A model generated the notes under the pieces. The model did no database searches. It worked only from the letters and a program-made list of their open reading frames with translations, and had not been told where the DNA came from. Below, one piece after another: positions 25,617-33,926 of a DNA stretch of 39,721 bases. Source of the stretch: Verrucomicrobiota bacterium. GTDB taxonomy: Bacteria; Verrucomicrobiota; Verrucomicrobiia; Limisphaerales; UBA9464. Numbering within the stretch: the first letter of the stretch is position 1; each line of letters opens with the position of its first letter. The position numbers were made by a program, and so were the translations under genes. The stretch is taken from contig WBXI01000010.1 in assembly GCA_008933025.1 (NCBI GenBank), positions 1-39,721 on the forward strand, given 5' to 3'.

Positions 25617-25883
25617 TCAATGATGCTGCGGATCTTGGGATTCGCCCGGCAGGGGTTCGTTGTTGGCGCGGGCTCGACGGACGATGAAGACGAAAAAACT
25701 CGCGAAAGCGATCCACAGCGCCGCGACGAACGCCAGCATCGCGAAAATGCCGGCGTTCATTCCCTTGGCCAGCGCCGAGTCGGTCTGGCCGAAACACGAG
25801 GCGCAGGCCAGGGCATGCGTGGGAGCGAGACAGGCGGCACAAAGTGCCGCCAACCAGGGGATGGATCTTTTTCCGGGAATCAC
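25617..25883 (-). CDS. Small membrane protein of the oxidase locus (CASC motif)
   Basis: An 88-residue protein. The start is GTG 25883 because it overlaps the stop of the upstream small gene (GTGA); the track start at 26018 lies inside that gene. A signal-like helix (IPWLAALCAACLAPTHALA) is followed by CASCFGQTDSALAKGMNAGI, a second membrane helix (AMLAFVAALWIAFASFFVFIV), then a charged tail ending in HH. I know similar short proteins only from oxidase loci of Verrucomicrobia. The periplasmic C-x-x-C next to a membrane helix could bind copper or act in redox, but this is inference. Confidence 0.75.
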   Translation of the reverse strand: MIPGKRSIPWLAALCAACLAPTHALACASCFGQTDSALAKGMNAGIFAMLAFVAALWIAFASFFVFIVRRARANNEPLPGESQDPQHH

Positions 25884-26086
25884 AGGAAGCTGATGTGCCT
25901 GAGTTTCTTGAGGAAGTAGCGGGTATAAGCCGCCAGCGTCGCGGCCGCGGCGAATGCCACGCCCGACCACGCCAACTCGCTGGTGCCGCCGCCGTCCCTG
26001 TAATTGGCGAAACACCAAGCCGAAAGCGTCATCATGAGCACGATCGACGCCGACAGGAAAACCAGATGGAACGCCTTGAGGGACAT
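25880..26086 (-). CDS. Small two-helix membrane protein of the oxidase locus
   Basis: A 68-residue protein with two predicted helices (FHLVFLSASIVLMMTLSAWCF and WSGVAFAAAATLAAYTRYFLKKL). No known domain is recognised. It lies between subunit IV (gap 9 bases) and the CASC protein (4-base GTGA overlap), so it is certainly part of the oxidase transcript. A structural or assembly role is likely from context only. The sequence begins MSLKAFHLVFL, a soft match to small proteins of other cox operons. Confidence 0.75.
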   Translation of the reverse strand: MSLKAFHLVFLSASIVLMMTLSAWCFANYRDGGGTSELAWSGVAFAAAATLAAYTRYFLKKLRHISFL

Positions 26087-26095
26087 GATTGGCCT

Positions 26096-26461
26096 TCAGC
26101 GACTGTACAGCGCCTTCATTTCCGTGTTGCGGGGCATGTCGTTGCTGCTCCAGAGGGTCAGCGCGCCCAGCGCGAAGAAAAACACGCCCGTCACCGCGAG
26201 CATGCTGTAGATCATCTTTTTCTCCGAAAGCAGGTGCATGAAATAACCCGCCACCAAGAACGCTTTGATCGATGCAATGAACAGCGCGATCGTGATCGTC
26301 ACCGCCATGCTCTCGAAGTGCACGTAATAGAGGCCCACGGTGACGACGGTGCCGACGAGCAGCGCGAGGAACACCCCGAGATAGACCCGGACGTGACCCG
26401 CGATGTCGTGGTCGTCATGGCCCGCCGCGGCGGGGGAATTGGAATGCGAATGGTCGCTCAT
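26096..26461 (-). CDS. Cytochrome c oxidase subunit IV (prokaryotic)
   Basis: A 121-residue protein: a His-rich N-terminus (MSDHSHSNSPAAAGHDDHD), then three transmembrane helices (VYLGVFLALLVGTVVTVGLYYV; AVTITIALFIASIKAFLVAGYFMHL; MIYSMLAVTGVFFFALGALTLW). The middle segment with IKAFLVAGYFMHL is the hallmark of bacterial COX4/CyoD-like small subunits. It stabilises the oxidase core. Only four bases separate its start from the coxC stop. Confidence 0.88.
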   Translation of the reverse strand: MSDHSHSNSPAAAGHDDHDIAGHVRVYLGVFLALLVGTVVTVGLYYVHFESMAVTITIALFIASIKAFLVAGYFMHLLSEKKMIYSMLAVTGVFFFALGALTLWSSNDMPRNTEMKALYSR

Positions 26462-26465
26462 GGAA

Positions 26466-27317
26466 TCAAAGGAGATAAACCACGGGGAAAAGGAAGATCC
26501 AGACGAGATCGACGAAATGCCAGAAGAGGCCCACCACCTCGATGCGATTGGTAAACTGCTCCGGTTTGGTCTTCCACATCCGCGAACCGGGGAATGCGAA
26601 ATAGCCCATCACCAGCGCGCCGCCGAGCACATGGAGACCGTGGAGGGCGGTGATCGTGAAATAGATCGCGAAGAACGGGTGGTTGCGCGGGATGAAGGCG
26701 TCGAGATGGGCGATGTCGGCCACCTTGGGCTTCAGCGTCACATGTTCATGCGAGGCCTCGGCGTGCTTGGCTCCGTGGGATTCCTTCTTCGGATCCGCCA
26801 CGAACTCGACCGTCGCCACTTTCTCTTTGTTCAGGCGGTCGAGATTCCAGATGTCCGACAGGCTCCAAAAGCCCGGATGCTTGCCGTTCACCGCGAGGTG
26901 ACCGGTATAGACTTCACCGCTCTTCAGGCGCAGTTCGTAATGGGTGAACTTTTCGTTGTACTCGTAGGACTTCACGCCGAGGAAGCCGAACGCGCAAACC
27001 AGCGTCACCACCATGTAGCGCCGGAAGGCCGCCAACTTGCCCATCTTCAGGGAGGCCCATGCCATGACCACCGTGACGGAGGACGTGATGAGCACCGCCG
27101 TGTTGAACGTGCCGATGGGGATGTTCAAGAGCCCATGGGGCCAACCGAGGCGCATCGCCGGCCAATCACCCAGCGGCGCCTGGACGCGCAGCAGGATGTA
27201 GGACGAAAACAGCGCCCCGAAGAGCATGATTTCCGACGCTAGGAACAGCCAGATGCCGACCTTCGCGTTGTAGAGCCCGGTATCCGGCCGGGCCTTGTCT
27301 GTGTACGGGATTTCCAT
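26466..27317 (-). CDS. coxC: Cytochrome c oxidase subunit III with soluble insertion
   Basis: A 283-residue subunit III. Helices match the family: KVGIWLFLASEIMLFGALFSSYILL (with the conserved Glu), NTAVLITSSVTVVMAWASL, RYMVVTLVCAFGFLGVKSYEY, FFAIYFTITALHGLHVLGGALVMGYF and VVGLFWHFVDLVWIFLFPVVYL. Between the third and fourth of these, residues about 124-210 form a hydrophilic insertion not seen in compact bacterial subunits, with a His-rich stretch (SHGAKHAEASHEH). The insertion is on the end of the helices next to YEYNEKF. It sits between coxA and subunit IV. Confidence 0.95.
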   Translation of the reverse strand: MEIPYTDKARPDTGLYNAKVGIWLFLASEIMLFGALFSSYILLRVQAPLGDWPAMRLGWPHGLLNIPIGTFNTAVLITSSVTVVMAWASLKMGKLAAFRRYMVVTLVCAFGFLGVKSYEYNEKFTHYELRLKSGEVYTGHLAVNGKHPGFWSLSDIWNLDRLNKEKVATVEFVADPKKESHGAKHAEASHEHVTLKPKVADIAHLDAFIPRNHPFFAIYFTITALHGLHVLGGALVMGYFAFPGSRMWKTKPEQFTNRIEVVGLFWHFVDLVWIFLFPVVYLL

Positions 27318-27344
27318 GAAACGTCTGGGCTGGGGTCGAAATAC

Positions 27345-29141
27345 TCAGGGTTTGCGATCCTGCGGAATGAAGTCTGCCGGGGCACCCGGAACGCTATATT
27401 CGTAGGGTCCACGGTAAACCACGGGTTCGGTCGCGAAATTGCCGTGGGGCGGCGGCGTGGGGGTCGCCCAATCCAGGGTCGTCGCTCCCCAAGGGTTGTC
27501 GCCCTCCACCTTGCGTCCGGACTTGATGCTCAGGAATAGATTGATGATGAAAGGAATCTGCGCCACGGCCAGCAACAGTGCCGAGTGCGTGATCGATTTG
27601 TTCAGATGGATGGCGATGTCATCGGCGCCGAAATAGGTGGTTCCACCGTCCGCCATGCGGCGCGACATGCCGCGAATGCCCTGGATGAACATCGGCGCGA
27701 ACACGAGGTTCATGCCGACCAAGGACAGCCAGAAGTGAATCTGGCCCAGCACCTCGTTCATCCGCCGCCCCGTCATCTTCGGAAACCAGTAATATATTCC
27801 GGCGAACAACCCGAAAATCGTCCCGGGCGCCACCACGTAGTGGAAGTGGCCGATCACGTAGTACGAATCGTGGAGGAAAATGTCGGAAGCATTGAAACCC
27901 AACGGCAGACCCGTGAGGCCCCCGATGCCAAACATCGGCAGGAACGAGACCGCGAACAGCATCGGCGTGTTGAAACGGATCGATCCGCCCCAAAGCGAGA
28001 TGAACAGCGCGGTGAGGATGATGACCGAGGGGATGGAGATCATCATCGTGGTGGTCTGGAAGAACGTCGAGACCTTCGTCCCCATGCCCGTGAGGTACAT
28101 GTGGTGCGCCCAGACGATGAAGCTGAGGAAACCAATGCTCATCACCGAGTAGACCATGGACTTGTAGCCCCAGAGCGGCTTGCGGGTGTTGTTGGCGATG
28201 ACTTCCGCGACAATACCCATGGCGGGAAGGATCAGCACGTACACCTCGGGATGGCCAAGGAACCAGAACAGATGCTGCCACAACAACGGGCTGCCACCGC
28301 CACTCACCGGGAGCGTCTCGCCGCCGACCACGAGGCCCGTCGGGAGGAAAAAGCTCGTGTGGAGGAGATTGTCCATCAACTGGAGGATGCCGGCGGCCTC
28401 AAGCGGCGGGAACGCGAGCAACAGGAGGAAACCGGTCACGAATTGCGCCCAGACGAAGAAAGGCAGCCGCATCCAGCTCATCCCTTTCGTCCGGAGCTGG
28501 ATGATCGTCGTGATGAAGTTCACGGCGCCCAGCAACGAGGAGGAAATCAGGAGAACCATGCCGATCAGCCAGAGCGTCTGGCCGTTGAACGGACGGCCAA
28601 ACTCCGCGACCGTCGCCAGCGGGGAATAGGAGGTCCAACCGGACTTGGCCGTTCCACCCGGGACGAAAAAGCTGCCAAGCATCAGCACCCCACCCCAAAA
28701 GAACAGATGGTAGCTGGCCATGTTGAGTCTCGGGAACGCCATGTCGGGCGCACCGATCTGGAGCGGCGTCACATAGTTGCCGAACGCACCGAACGCCAGG
28801 GGCACCACCCCGAGGAACACCATGATCGTGCCGTGCATCGCCCCAAAGGAGTTGTAAAGGTCGGCCGACATGATCCCGCCCTTGGCTCCCTCGCCGAGGA
28901 TCGTCTCGAGCAGGTTGCCGAAGATGGCGACCGGTTTGCCGGGATTCGCCAACTGCAACCGCATGCACAGCATCAGCAGGAACCCGAACAGCAGGAAGAC
29001 CAGCGAGGTCAGCCCATACTGGATGCCGATGACCTTGTGGTCGGTGCTGAAAACGTACTTTTGCCAGAAGCCCGGCTCGTGGTGGTGCTCCGCCTCGTGC
29101 CCGTGGGCCGATGCGTGCTGGGTGCTCGTCGCTGTGCTCAT
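27345..29141 (-). CDS. coxA: Cytochrome c oxidase subunit I (A1 type)
   Basis: A 598-residue heme-copper oxidase catalytic subunit. It contains HPEVY (CuB His, Tyr cross-link and the proton-channel Glu), the two CuB histidines in WAHHMYL, and YVIGHFHYV with the heme ligands. GNYVTPLQIGAPDMAFPRLN provides the D-channel Asp and Asn residues. This set marks an A1-type proton-pumping oxidase. The N-terminus is His-rich (HASAHGHEAEHHHEPGF) before STDHKVIGIQYG. The ATG overlaps the ctaB stop by four bases. The C-terminal 50 residues form a proline-rich tail. Confidence 0.98.
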   Translation of the reverse strand: MSTATSTQHASAHGHEAEHHHEPGFWQKYVFSTDHKVIGIQYGLTSLVFLLFGFLLMLCMRLQLANPGKPVAIFGNLLETILGEGAKGGIMSADLYNSFGAMHGTIMVFLGVVPLAFGAFGNYVTPLQIGAPDMAFPRLNMASYHLFFWGGVLMLGSFFVPGGTAKSGWTSYSPLATVAEFGRPFNGQTLWLIGMVLLISSSLLGAVNFITTIIQLRTKGMSWMRLPFFVWAQFVTGFLLLLAFPPLEAAGILQLMDNLLHTSFFLPTGLVVGGETLPVSGGGSPLLWQHLFWFLGHPEVYVLILPAMGIVAEVIANNTRKPLWGYKSMVYSVMSIGFLSFIVWAHHMYLTGMGTKVSTFFQTTTMMISIPSVIILTALFISLWGGSIRFNTPMLFAVSFLPMFGIGGLTGLPLGFNASDIFLHDSYYVIGHFHYVVAPGTIFGLFAGIYYWFPKMTGRRMNEVLGQIHFWLSLVGMNLVFAPMFIQGIRGMSRRMADGGTTYFGADDIAIHLNKSITHSALLLAVAQIPFIINLFLSIKSGRKVEGDNPWGATTLDWATPTPPPHGNFATEPVVYRGPYEYSVPGAPADFIPQDRKP

Positions 29142-30160
29142 AGTGATGTCTTCAACCGGGGAACCGGCGCGCCGGCATCGATTCCTCGCGCGGCCTGCGC
29201 GATCGATTGGCCTCCCGGATTCCTTCCAAAATCATTGTCCCCGAACTCGGCCCGGGGAAGCTTGTCGGCCACCAAAACCCCAAGTACCAGGGGCAGGTAG
29301 AGGATGCTTGCGAAAAACAGGATCCGCGCGTCCCGTGCGCGCAGGCGCATCGAAAAGGAAACGGCGGCCGCTAGGAAACAGATCCCGAGAACCAAGGCCG
29401 TGGCCAGATAGAATTTGCCCGAAACTCCCATGAGAAAAGGGGCCAGACTGAAAGCCAGCAGCAACAAGGTATGGCGCACTGCCGTCGCCCCCGTCCGCCG
29501 CCCATCCGGGTCGACCGTCGGGAGCATCCGGAACCCGCCCTTCGCATAGTCCTCGCGGTAGAGCCATGCGATTGCCATGAAATGGGGCAATTGCCAGAAA
29601 AAGAGCAGCGTGAACAGCGCCCAACCGCCCGCGGACAAACGCCCGGTGGCCGCCGCCCACCCGATCAACGGCGGCAGGGCTCCCGGCACCGCACCCACCA
29701 AAGTATTCAGCACCGTGATCCGCTTGAGCGGCGTATAGACGAAGAGGTAGCTCGCCAAGGTGATCATCCCGAGCAACCCCGACAAAGGGTTCACGCAGGC
29801 GGTCAATACCAGCATGCCCGCCATCGACATCATCACGCCGACCACGAGCACGGTGCGCGGTTGCACCTCGCCTGTCGGCAGCGGCCGATGCGCCGTCCGC
29901 GGCATGCGGGCATCGTGTTCCCGCTCGAGATACTGGTTGAGCGCAGCCGCGCCCGCAGCCAGAAGCGATGTCCCCAGCAGCGTCTCCACCAACAAGCGGT
30001 AATCCATCGGATCTCGCGACCCGAGATGAAAGCCCACCGCCGTCGTGAGAAGCACCAAAGCCGAAAGTCGCGCCTTGAAGAGTTCCGACCAAATCGCGAA
30101 TGCGCCACGCCCCTCGAAAGAGGTTGGGTCGGCCACGGCGATTTCGGCGTGCGTCTTCAA
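29138..30160 (-). CDS. ctaB: Protoheme IX farnesyltransferase (heme O synthase)
   Basis: A 340-residue UbiA-family membrane protein. The first Asp-rich prenyl-diphosphate site appears as NQYLEREHDARMPRTAHRPLPTG, and the second conserved loop as YLFVYTPLKRITVLNTLVGAVPGALPPLIGWAA, followed by FFWQLPHFMAIAWLYREDYAKGGFRMLP. About eight hydrophobic segments are spaced as expected. It adds a farnesyl group to heme B, giving heme O for the oxidase. A gap of 12 bases separates it from ctaA, and its stop overlaps the coxA start. The hydrophilic C-terminal tail is longer than usual. Confidence 0.96.
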   Translation of the reverse strand: MKTHAEIAVADPTSFEGRGAFAIWSELFKARLSALVLLTTAVGFHLGSRDPMDYRLLVETLLGTSLLAAGAAALNQYLEREHDARMPRTAHRPLPTGEVQPRTVLVVGVMMSMAGMLVLTACVNPLSGLLGMITLASYLFVYTPLKRITVLNTLVGAVPGALPPLIGWAAATGRLSAGGWALFTLLFFWQLPHFMAIAWLYREDYAKGGFRMLPTVDPDGRRTGATAVRHTLLLLAFSLAPFLMGVSGKFYLATALVLGICFLAAAVSFSMRLRARDARILFFASILYLPLVLGVLVADKLPRAEFGDNDFGRNPGGQSIAQAARGIDAGAPVPRLKTSL

Positions 30161-30172
30161 AAAAAGGGAATG

Positions 30173-31315
30173 TCAGGAAGCCCCGATCGGCTCCCCGGCC
30201 GCGGTTTGTATTTCGCCGCGCGTCGGGTCGCAAGGATTGATTGCCAATCGGCCGTTTCTTGCCCGACAAAGCGCGATTCCCAAAGTGACCCCGGTCAGCA
30301 AGGAAAGCGCCCCAATCCCCACGTGCGCGGTCGCCACCGCGTCGAGTTTCCCAGTCCAAATCGTCGCGGCACCCAACAGGCACTGCGCACCCAGCAGGAT
30401 CGCCCACAGACGGAACCAACCCGACCACGGGCTAGCCGCCCGTCGCTGCCGGGCCGCGAGGGAAATCACGCCCGCCAGCAGCAGCACGGCCAGGATCCGG
30501 TGCACCATCTGCAGATGGATCTGGAAGGCCGTGACCGGCATGTCGTCGACGATCGATGTTCGCTGCTGGTTGATGCGCGCCAACGTGTCGGCATCCGTGG
30601 CGGGATAGACGCGGCCATAGGCCAAGGGAAAGTCGGGGATCGCCAGCCCGGCATGCTGTTGGCGCATCGTTGCGGCGACGACCAACTGGACCGACATCAA
30701 TGCCACGATGCCCAGCACCTCGCGATGTGCGCGGACCGGACCCGTGCTTCCGGAAGGACCGCCGAATCGACGCCATGACGGCGACGTCGCGAGCGCCACG
30801 ACACCGAGCAGGCAGAGGAAGATCTGCGAGGTGGTCGCGTGAAGGATTCCGAAAAACGTCGCCCCGGAAATCCCGAACACGGGGATGTCGTTCAACTTCA
30901 CCCGGTAGCCTCCGAGGGCCCCCTGGAGACACACGACGGCCACGGCGGTCCATGCCAGGCGACGCAACCAACGGCGTGATTCCGTGGCTTGGACACAACC
31001 GGCCAGAACGAGGGTCAATGCGCCGACGGAACTGGCCACCACCCGGTGCGCGTGTTCCCAGAAAACGCCGCCTTGCCGCCATTTTTCGAACGGGAAGGCG
31101 AACATGTGGTGGCCATAAGTGGTAGGCCAATCCGGGACGGCCATGCCCACGCTTTTCGAGGTGACAACCCCCCCCAGGACAATCAGTGCCAGCGTGGCGG
31201 CGACCACGGCACACGCCAAGACATGGACCCAGAACGGCGCGGACCGCCGGATGGACAGGGAACTGGGACGTTCGGGGGGCATCGGGACGGGACCGCGGGG
31301 AATCGTAAGCGACAT
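30173..31315 (-). CDS. ctaA: Heme A synthase (COX15/CtaA family)
   Basis: A 380-residue membrane protein. ATG 31315 (MSLTIPRG) is preferred to the TTG-type start at 31348; ATG 31282 is a further in-frame option. There are eight hydrophobic segments. The heme-binding histidines lie in FWEHAHRVVAS, ILHATTSQ, LQMVHRILA and TAHVGIGAL. The ...VGMAVPDWPTTYGH and LAIPDFPLAYG pair reflects the internal duplication typical of COX15. It oxidises heme O to heme A, fitting its place directly before ctaB and coxA. Confidence 0.92.
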   Translation of the reverse strand: MSLTIPRGPVPMPPERPSSLSIRRSAPFWVHVLACAVVAATLALIVLGGVVTSKSVGMAVPDWPTTYGHHMFAFPFEKWRQGGVFWEHAHRVVASSVGALTLVLAGCVQATESRRWLRRLAWTAVAVVCLQGALGGYRVKLNDIPVFGISGATFFGILHATTSQIFLCLLGVVALATSPSWRRFGGPSGSTGPVRAHREVLGIVALMSVQLVVAATMRQQHAGLAIPDFPLAYGRVYPATDADTLARINQQRTSIVDDMPVTAFQIHLQMVHRILAVLLLAGVISLAARQRRAASPWSGWFRLWAILLGAQCLLGAATIWTGKLDAVATAHVGIGALSLLTGVTLGIALCRARNGRLAINPCDPTRGEIQTAAGEPIGAS

Positions 31316-31379
31316 CGCCGACAAAAACACATTGCCGCCGCGGGGCAAGACCCCGCAGCGGCATGCATGGCGGAAGGCG

Positions 31380-32078
31380 TTACTTCAGCTCGATGGTGGC
31401 GTTCGCCGCGGCACCGGAATCCTTGACCTCGACCTCTTGGGTCACTTCGCCGCCCTTGAGATGCTTGAAAGCCAGCGTGTACTTGCCGGCGGGCAGTCCC
31501 TTGATCGCGTAATGCCCGTCCTTGTCGGTCACGGCGAAGAACGGGTTACCCACGACGCCGATGTAGCCGAACATCCACGGATGGACGTTGCATTGCAGTT
31601 TCACGAACACTTCGGGGTTCTGGAAGACACGATCCATGGGCTTGGCGCCGGGACCCTGCGCGGTGTTGAACGGCGTGTTGCCCGCGTCCGACTTCATGAA
31701 GTTGACGTTGTGCAGGAACGGATCGGAATTGGTGATCTCGACCGCAACGCCCGCCATGGCTCCCGAGACATAGGGTTCGTAGAGGCAACCCTTTTGGTCG
31801 ACGACCGTCTTGGTGGCGGGCGCATCGAACTTCGTGCCCGACAGGCCGGCTTTCACGTAGACAAACACGTTGCCAAGGCCGTGGTCCGCACCCACGACGA
31901 AATGCCGGGTGGTCACGGTGCCACTGACCGCCTTGCCGCAATTGGCATCGGCCATCAGCGGTGCGATGGGCTTCTCGGGAGGCGGGGTTCCCTTGAGGGT
32001 AACCTTGCCGGTGACATCGCCGCCGAGAACGGTGGCAGCGGAGGCCGCGATCGCGGCCGCGATGAGGGATTGTTTCAT
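31380..32078 (-). CDS. Secreted cupredoxin-like protein with C-terminal carboxypeptidase-regulatory-type domain
   Basis: A 232-residue protein; ATG 32078 gives a clean signal peptide (MKQSLIAAAIAASAATVLGG). A possible blue-copper ligand set is visible: H123 in DPFLHNVNF, then C163, H166 and M169 in LQCNVHPWMFG. Upstream are C47 (ADANCGKA) and C98 (QKGCLYEPYV). The last 70 residues (GNPFFAVTDKDGHYAIKGLPAGKYTLAFKH) form a carboxypeptidase-regulatory-like beta-sandwich. It resembles methylamine-utilisation-type and plastocyanin-like exported proteins. It is the first gene of the minus-strand oxidase cluster, 64 bases before ctaA, and could be an electron donor to CuA or a copper store. Confidence 0.8.
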   Translation of the reverse strand: MKQSLIAAAIAASAATVLGGDVTGKVTLKGTPPPEKPIAPLMADANCGKAVSGTVTTRHFVVGADHGLGNVFVYVKAGLSGTKFDAPATKTVVDQKGCLYEPYVSGAMAGVAVEITNSDPFLHNVNFMKSDAGNTPFNTAQGPGAKPMDRVFQNPEVFVKLQCNVHPWMFGYIGVVGNPFFAVTDKDGHYAIKGLPAGKYTLAFKHLKGGEVTQEVEVKDSGAAANATIELK

Positions 32079-32150
32079 AGTTTCTTTGGTCAAATGACTG
32101 CCACGAATCGCCGCACGCTAAGGACGAGTCCCCGGAGCGGCAAGCATTTC

Positions 32151-32164
32151 GTGAAACTTTTCAC
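32151..32164 (-). promoter_or_regulatory. Operator-like palindrome upstream of the oxidase cluster
   Basis: gtgaaa-ct-tttcac is a perfect 6-bp inverted repeat with a two-base spacer, 73 bases upstream of the cupredoxin-like ATG and in the gap after ribH. Its size and position fit a repressor or activator site, but no regulator can be named and a 6-bp palindrome may be chance. Confidence 0.3.
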
Positions 32165-32200
32165 AAGCTCGATTGAAAGACGATGGCTGGGTTGCGGTAT

Positions 32201-32713
32201 TCAGCGCTTTTCTTGGCGTTTAATGGCCTTCGACCCGGCGGTCCCGGCCCGCAACCGGCGCAATAAACGTCCCATTTCCAGCGCCGTCCCGGCGGCTTCC
32301 AACCCTCGGTTTGTCCCGGGGTCCAGACAACGCTCCCGCGCCTGGTCTTCCGACGCCAAAGTCAGGACTTCGTGCACGCAGGGCACGCCCGTCTCCAACT
32401 GCAGTGCCATCAACGCACTCGTCACTGCCTCGCCAATTTGCTGCGCATGGGTCGTTGCCCCCTGCCAGATCACGCCGAGACACACGATGGCGTCCGGCCG
32501 CCCTTCGCCGCGCCGCGCCAACGCCGCGGCTGCGACCGGGATCTCGAACGAGCCGGGTACGCGAACCTCCTCGACCGCCGCGCCGGCATCCGAAAGGACC
32601 CCCACGGCGGCCCGGCGCAGGCCGTCCACGAACCGGGCGTTGTAACGGGATGCGACGATCGCCACCACCAAGCCTCGCCCATCCTGTTTCCGAAGTTTGG
32701 CTTCCTTCAGCAT
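32201..32713 (-). CDS. ribH: 6,7-dimethyl-8-ribityllumazine synthase
   Basis: A 170-residue protein from ATG 32713 (MLKEAKLRKQ). It has the lumazine synthase core: VAIVASRYNARFVDGLRRAA, VPGSFEIPVAAAALA, the active-site loop region ending GATTHAQQIGEA with the catalytic-type His, VHEVLTL and a final TNRGLEAAGTALEM helix. Compared with the Bacillus type (VIRGSTTHYDYV) the loop reads VIWQGATTHAQQI, an inserted residue and no Arg. Related sequences in this phylum appear to share this form. It makes lumazine from the RibB and RibA products, and the ribBA gene ends 10 bases upstream. Confidence 0.9.
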   Translation of the reverse strand: MLKEAKLRKQDGRGLVVAIVASRYNARFVDGLRRAAVGVLSDAGAAVEEVRVPGSFEIPVAAAALARRGEGRPDAIVCLGVIWQGATTHAQQIGEAVTSALMALQLETGVPCVHEVLTLASEDQARERCLDPGTNRGLEAAGTALEMGRLLRRLRAGTAGSKAIKRQEKR

Positions 32714-32723
32714 CGGTTCACTT

Positions 32724-33926
32724 TCACAAAGTGTGCCCCATCCGGTCACGCTTGGTCTTCAGGTAGCGTTCGTTGTGAGGGTTCGGTTTCACCCGAACCG
32801 GCAGTTGCTCGACGATTTCGAGACCATAGCCCTGCAACCCGACCACCTTCTTGGGATTGTTGGTGAGCAACCGGATCGAATGCAGCCCCAGATCCACCAG
32901 CATCTGCGCGCCGATGCCGTAATCGCGCAAATCCATCGGAAACCCGAGGCGAAGATTGGCCTCCACGGTGTCCAAGCCCTGCTCCTGAAGGCGGTACGCC
33001 TTGAGTTTCGGTCCCAACCCGATCCCACGGCCTTCCTGGCGCATGTACAATACGACGCCACAACCTTCCGCCTCGATCCGCGCCATTGCAGCGTGCAATT
33101 GGGGCCCACAATCGCAGCGCCGCGACCCAAACACGTCGCCCGTCAGGCATTCGCTGTGAACCCGGACCAAGACCCCTTTGCGTCCGGCCGGCTTGCCCTT
33201 GACCAAGGCCAAGTGGTGCAGGCCGTCGGCCTTGGATGCATACAGGTAAAGCTCGAATTCGCCATAATCCGTCGGCATTTGCACCACCTCCAGGCGTTCG
33301 ACCAGTTTTTCCTGACTCCGGCGGAACTGGATGAGGTCGGCGATCGCGCATACCTTGAGCCCATGTTTGCGGGCAAACTTCCGCAATTCCGGCAACCGCG
33401 CCATCGTCCCGTCGTCGTTGAGGATCTCGCAGATAACCCCCGCCGGACGGAATCCCGCCAACCGCGCCAAATCCACCGCCGCCTCCGTATGGCCGGCCCG
33501 CCGGAGCACCCCGCCCGGTTTGGCTCTCAACGGGAAAACATGGCCGGGCTTCCGGAGATCCGTGGGGGTCGCCGTTGGATCCGCGATCACCTGAATGGTC
33601 CGGGCCCGGTCCGCCGCGCTGATTCCCGTGGTCACCCCGGTCGCGGCGTCGACGCTGACCTGAAAATCGGTTTTGAACGAGTCCTCGTTCCGCGCCACCA
33701 TTTCCTCGATCCCGAGCTGGTGCAGGCGTTCCGGGGTCGTGGGAACACAAATCAGGCCGCGTCCGAAGCGCGCCATGAAGTTGATGGCCTTGGGTGTCGC
33801 CTTCTCCGCCGCCATCACCAAGTCCCCTTCGTTCTCGCGATCCGCATCGTCGACAACGATGACCATCTTTCCCTTCCGAAGGTCGCCCAAGGCGGATTCG
33901 ATGCTATCCAACGACTTTGACCGCAT
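32724..33926 (-). CDS. ribBA: Bifunctional DHBP synthase / GTP cyclohydrolase II
   Basis: A 400-residue fusion enzyme from ATG 33926 ([19 protein letters not shown]). The track ORF runs much further upstream but only through non-coding sequence and antisense to the Nudix gene. The DHBP synthase half has [16 protein letters not shown] and [16 protein letters not shown]. The GTP cyclohydrolase II half has the zinc cysteines [14 protein letters not shown], then [18 protein letters not shown] and LLTNNPKKV. It supplies both precursors of riboflavin and forms an operon with ribH. It is divergent from the Nudix gene with 147 bases between starts. Confidence 0.97.
   Translation of the reverse strand: MRSKSLDSIESALGDLRKGKMVIVVDDADRENEGDLVMAAEKATPKAINFMARFGRGLICVPTTPERLHQLGIEEMVARNEDSFKTDFQVSVDAATGVTTGISAADRARTIQVIADPTATPTDLRKPGHVFPLRAKPGGVLRRAGHTEAAVDLARLAGFRPAGVICEILNDDGTMARLPELRKFARKHGLKVCAIADLIQFRRSQEKLVERLEVVQMPTDYGEFELYLYASKADGLHHLALVKGKPAGRKGVLVRVHSECLTGDVFGSRRCDCGPQLHAAMARIEAEGCGVVLYMRQEGRGIGLGPKLKAYRLQEQGLDTVEANLRLGFPMDLRDYGIGAQMLVDLGLHSIRLLTNNPKKVVGLQGYGLEIVEQLPVRVKPNPHNERYLKTKRDRMGHTL

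Noticed and set aside
27585-29300. Plus-strand ORF of 571 codons opposite coxA
   Set aside because: Arg/His/Glu-rich mirror of a membrane-protein gene, a common artefact.
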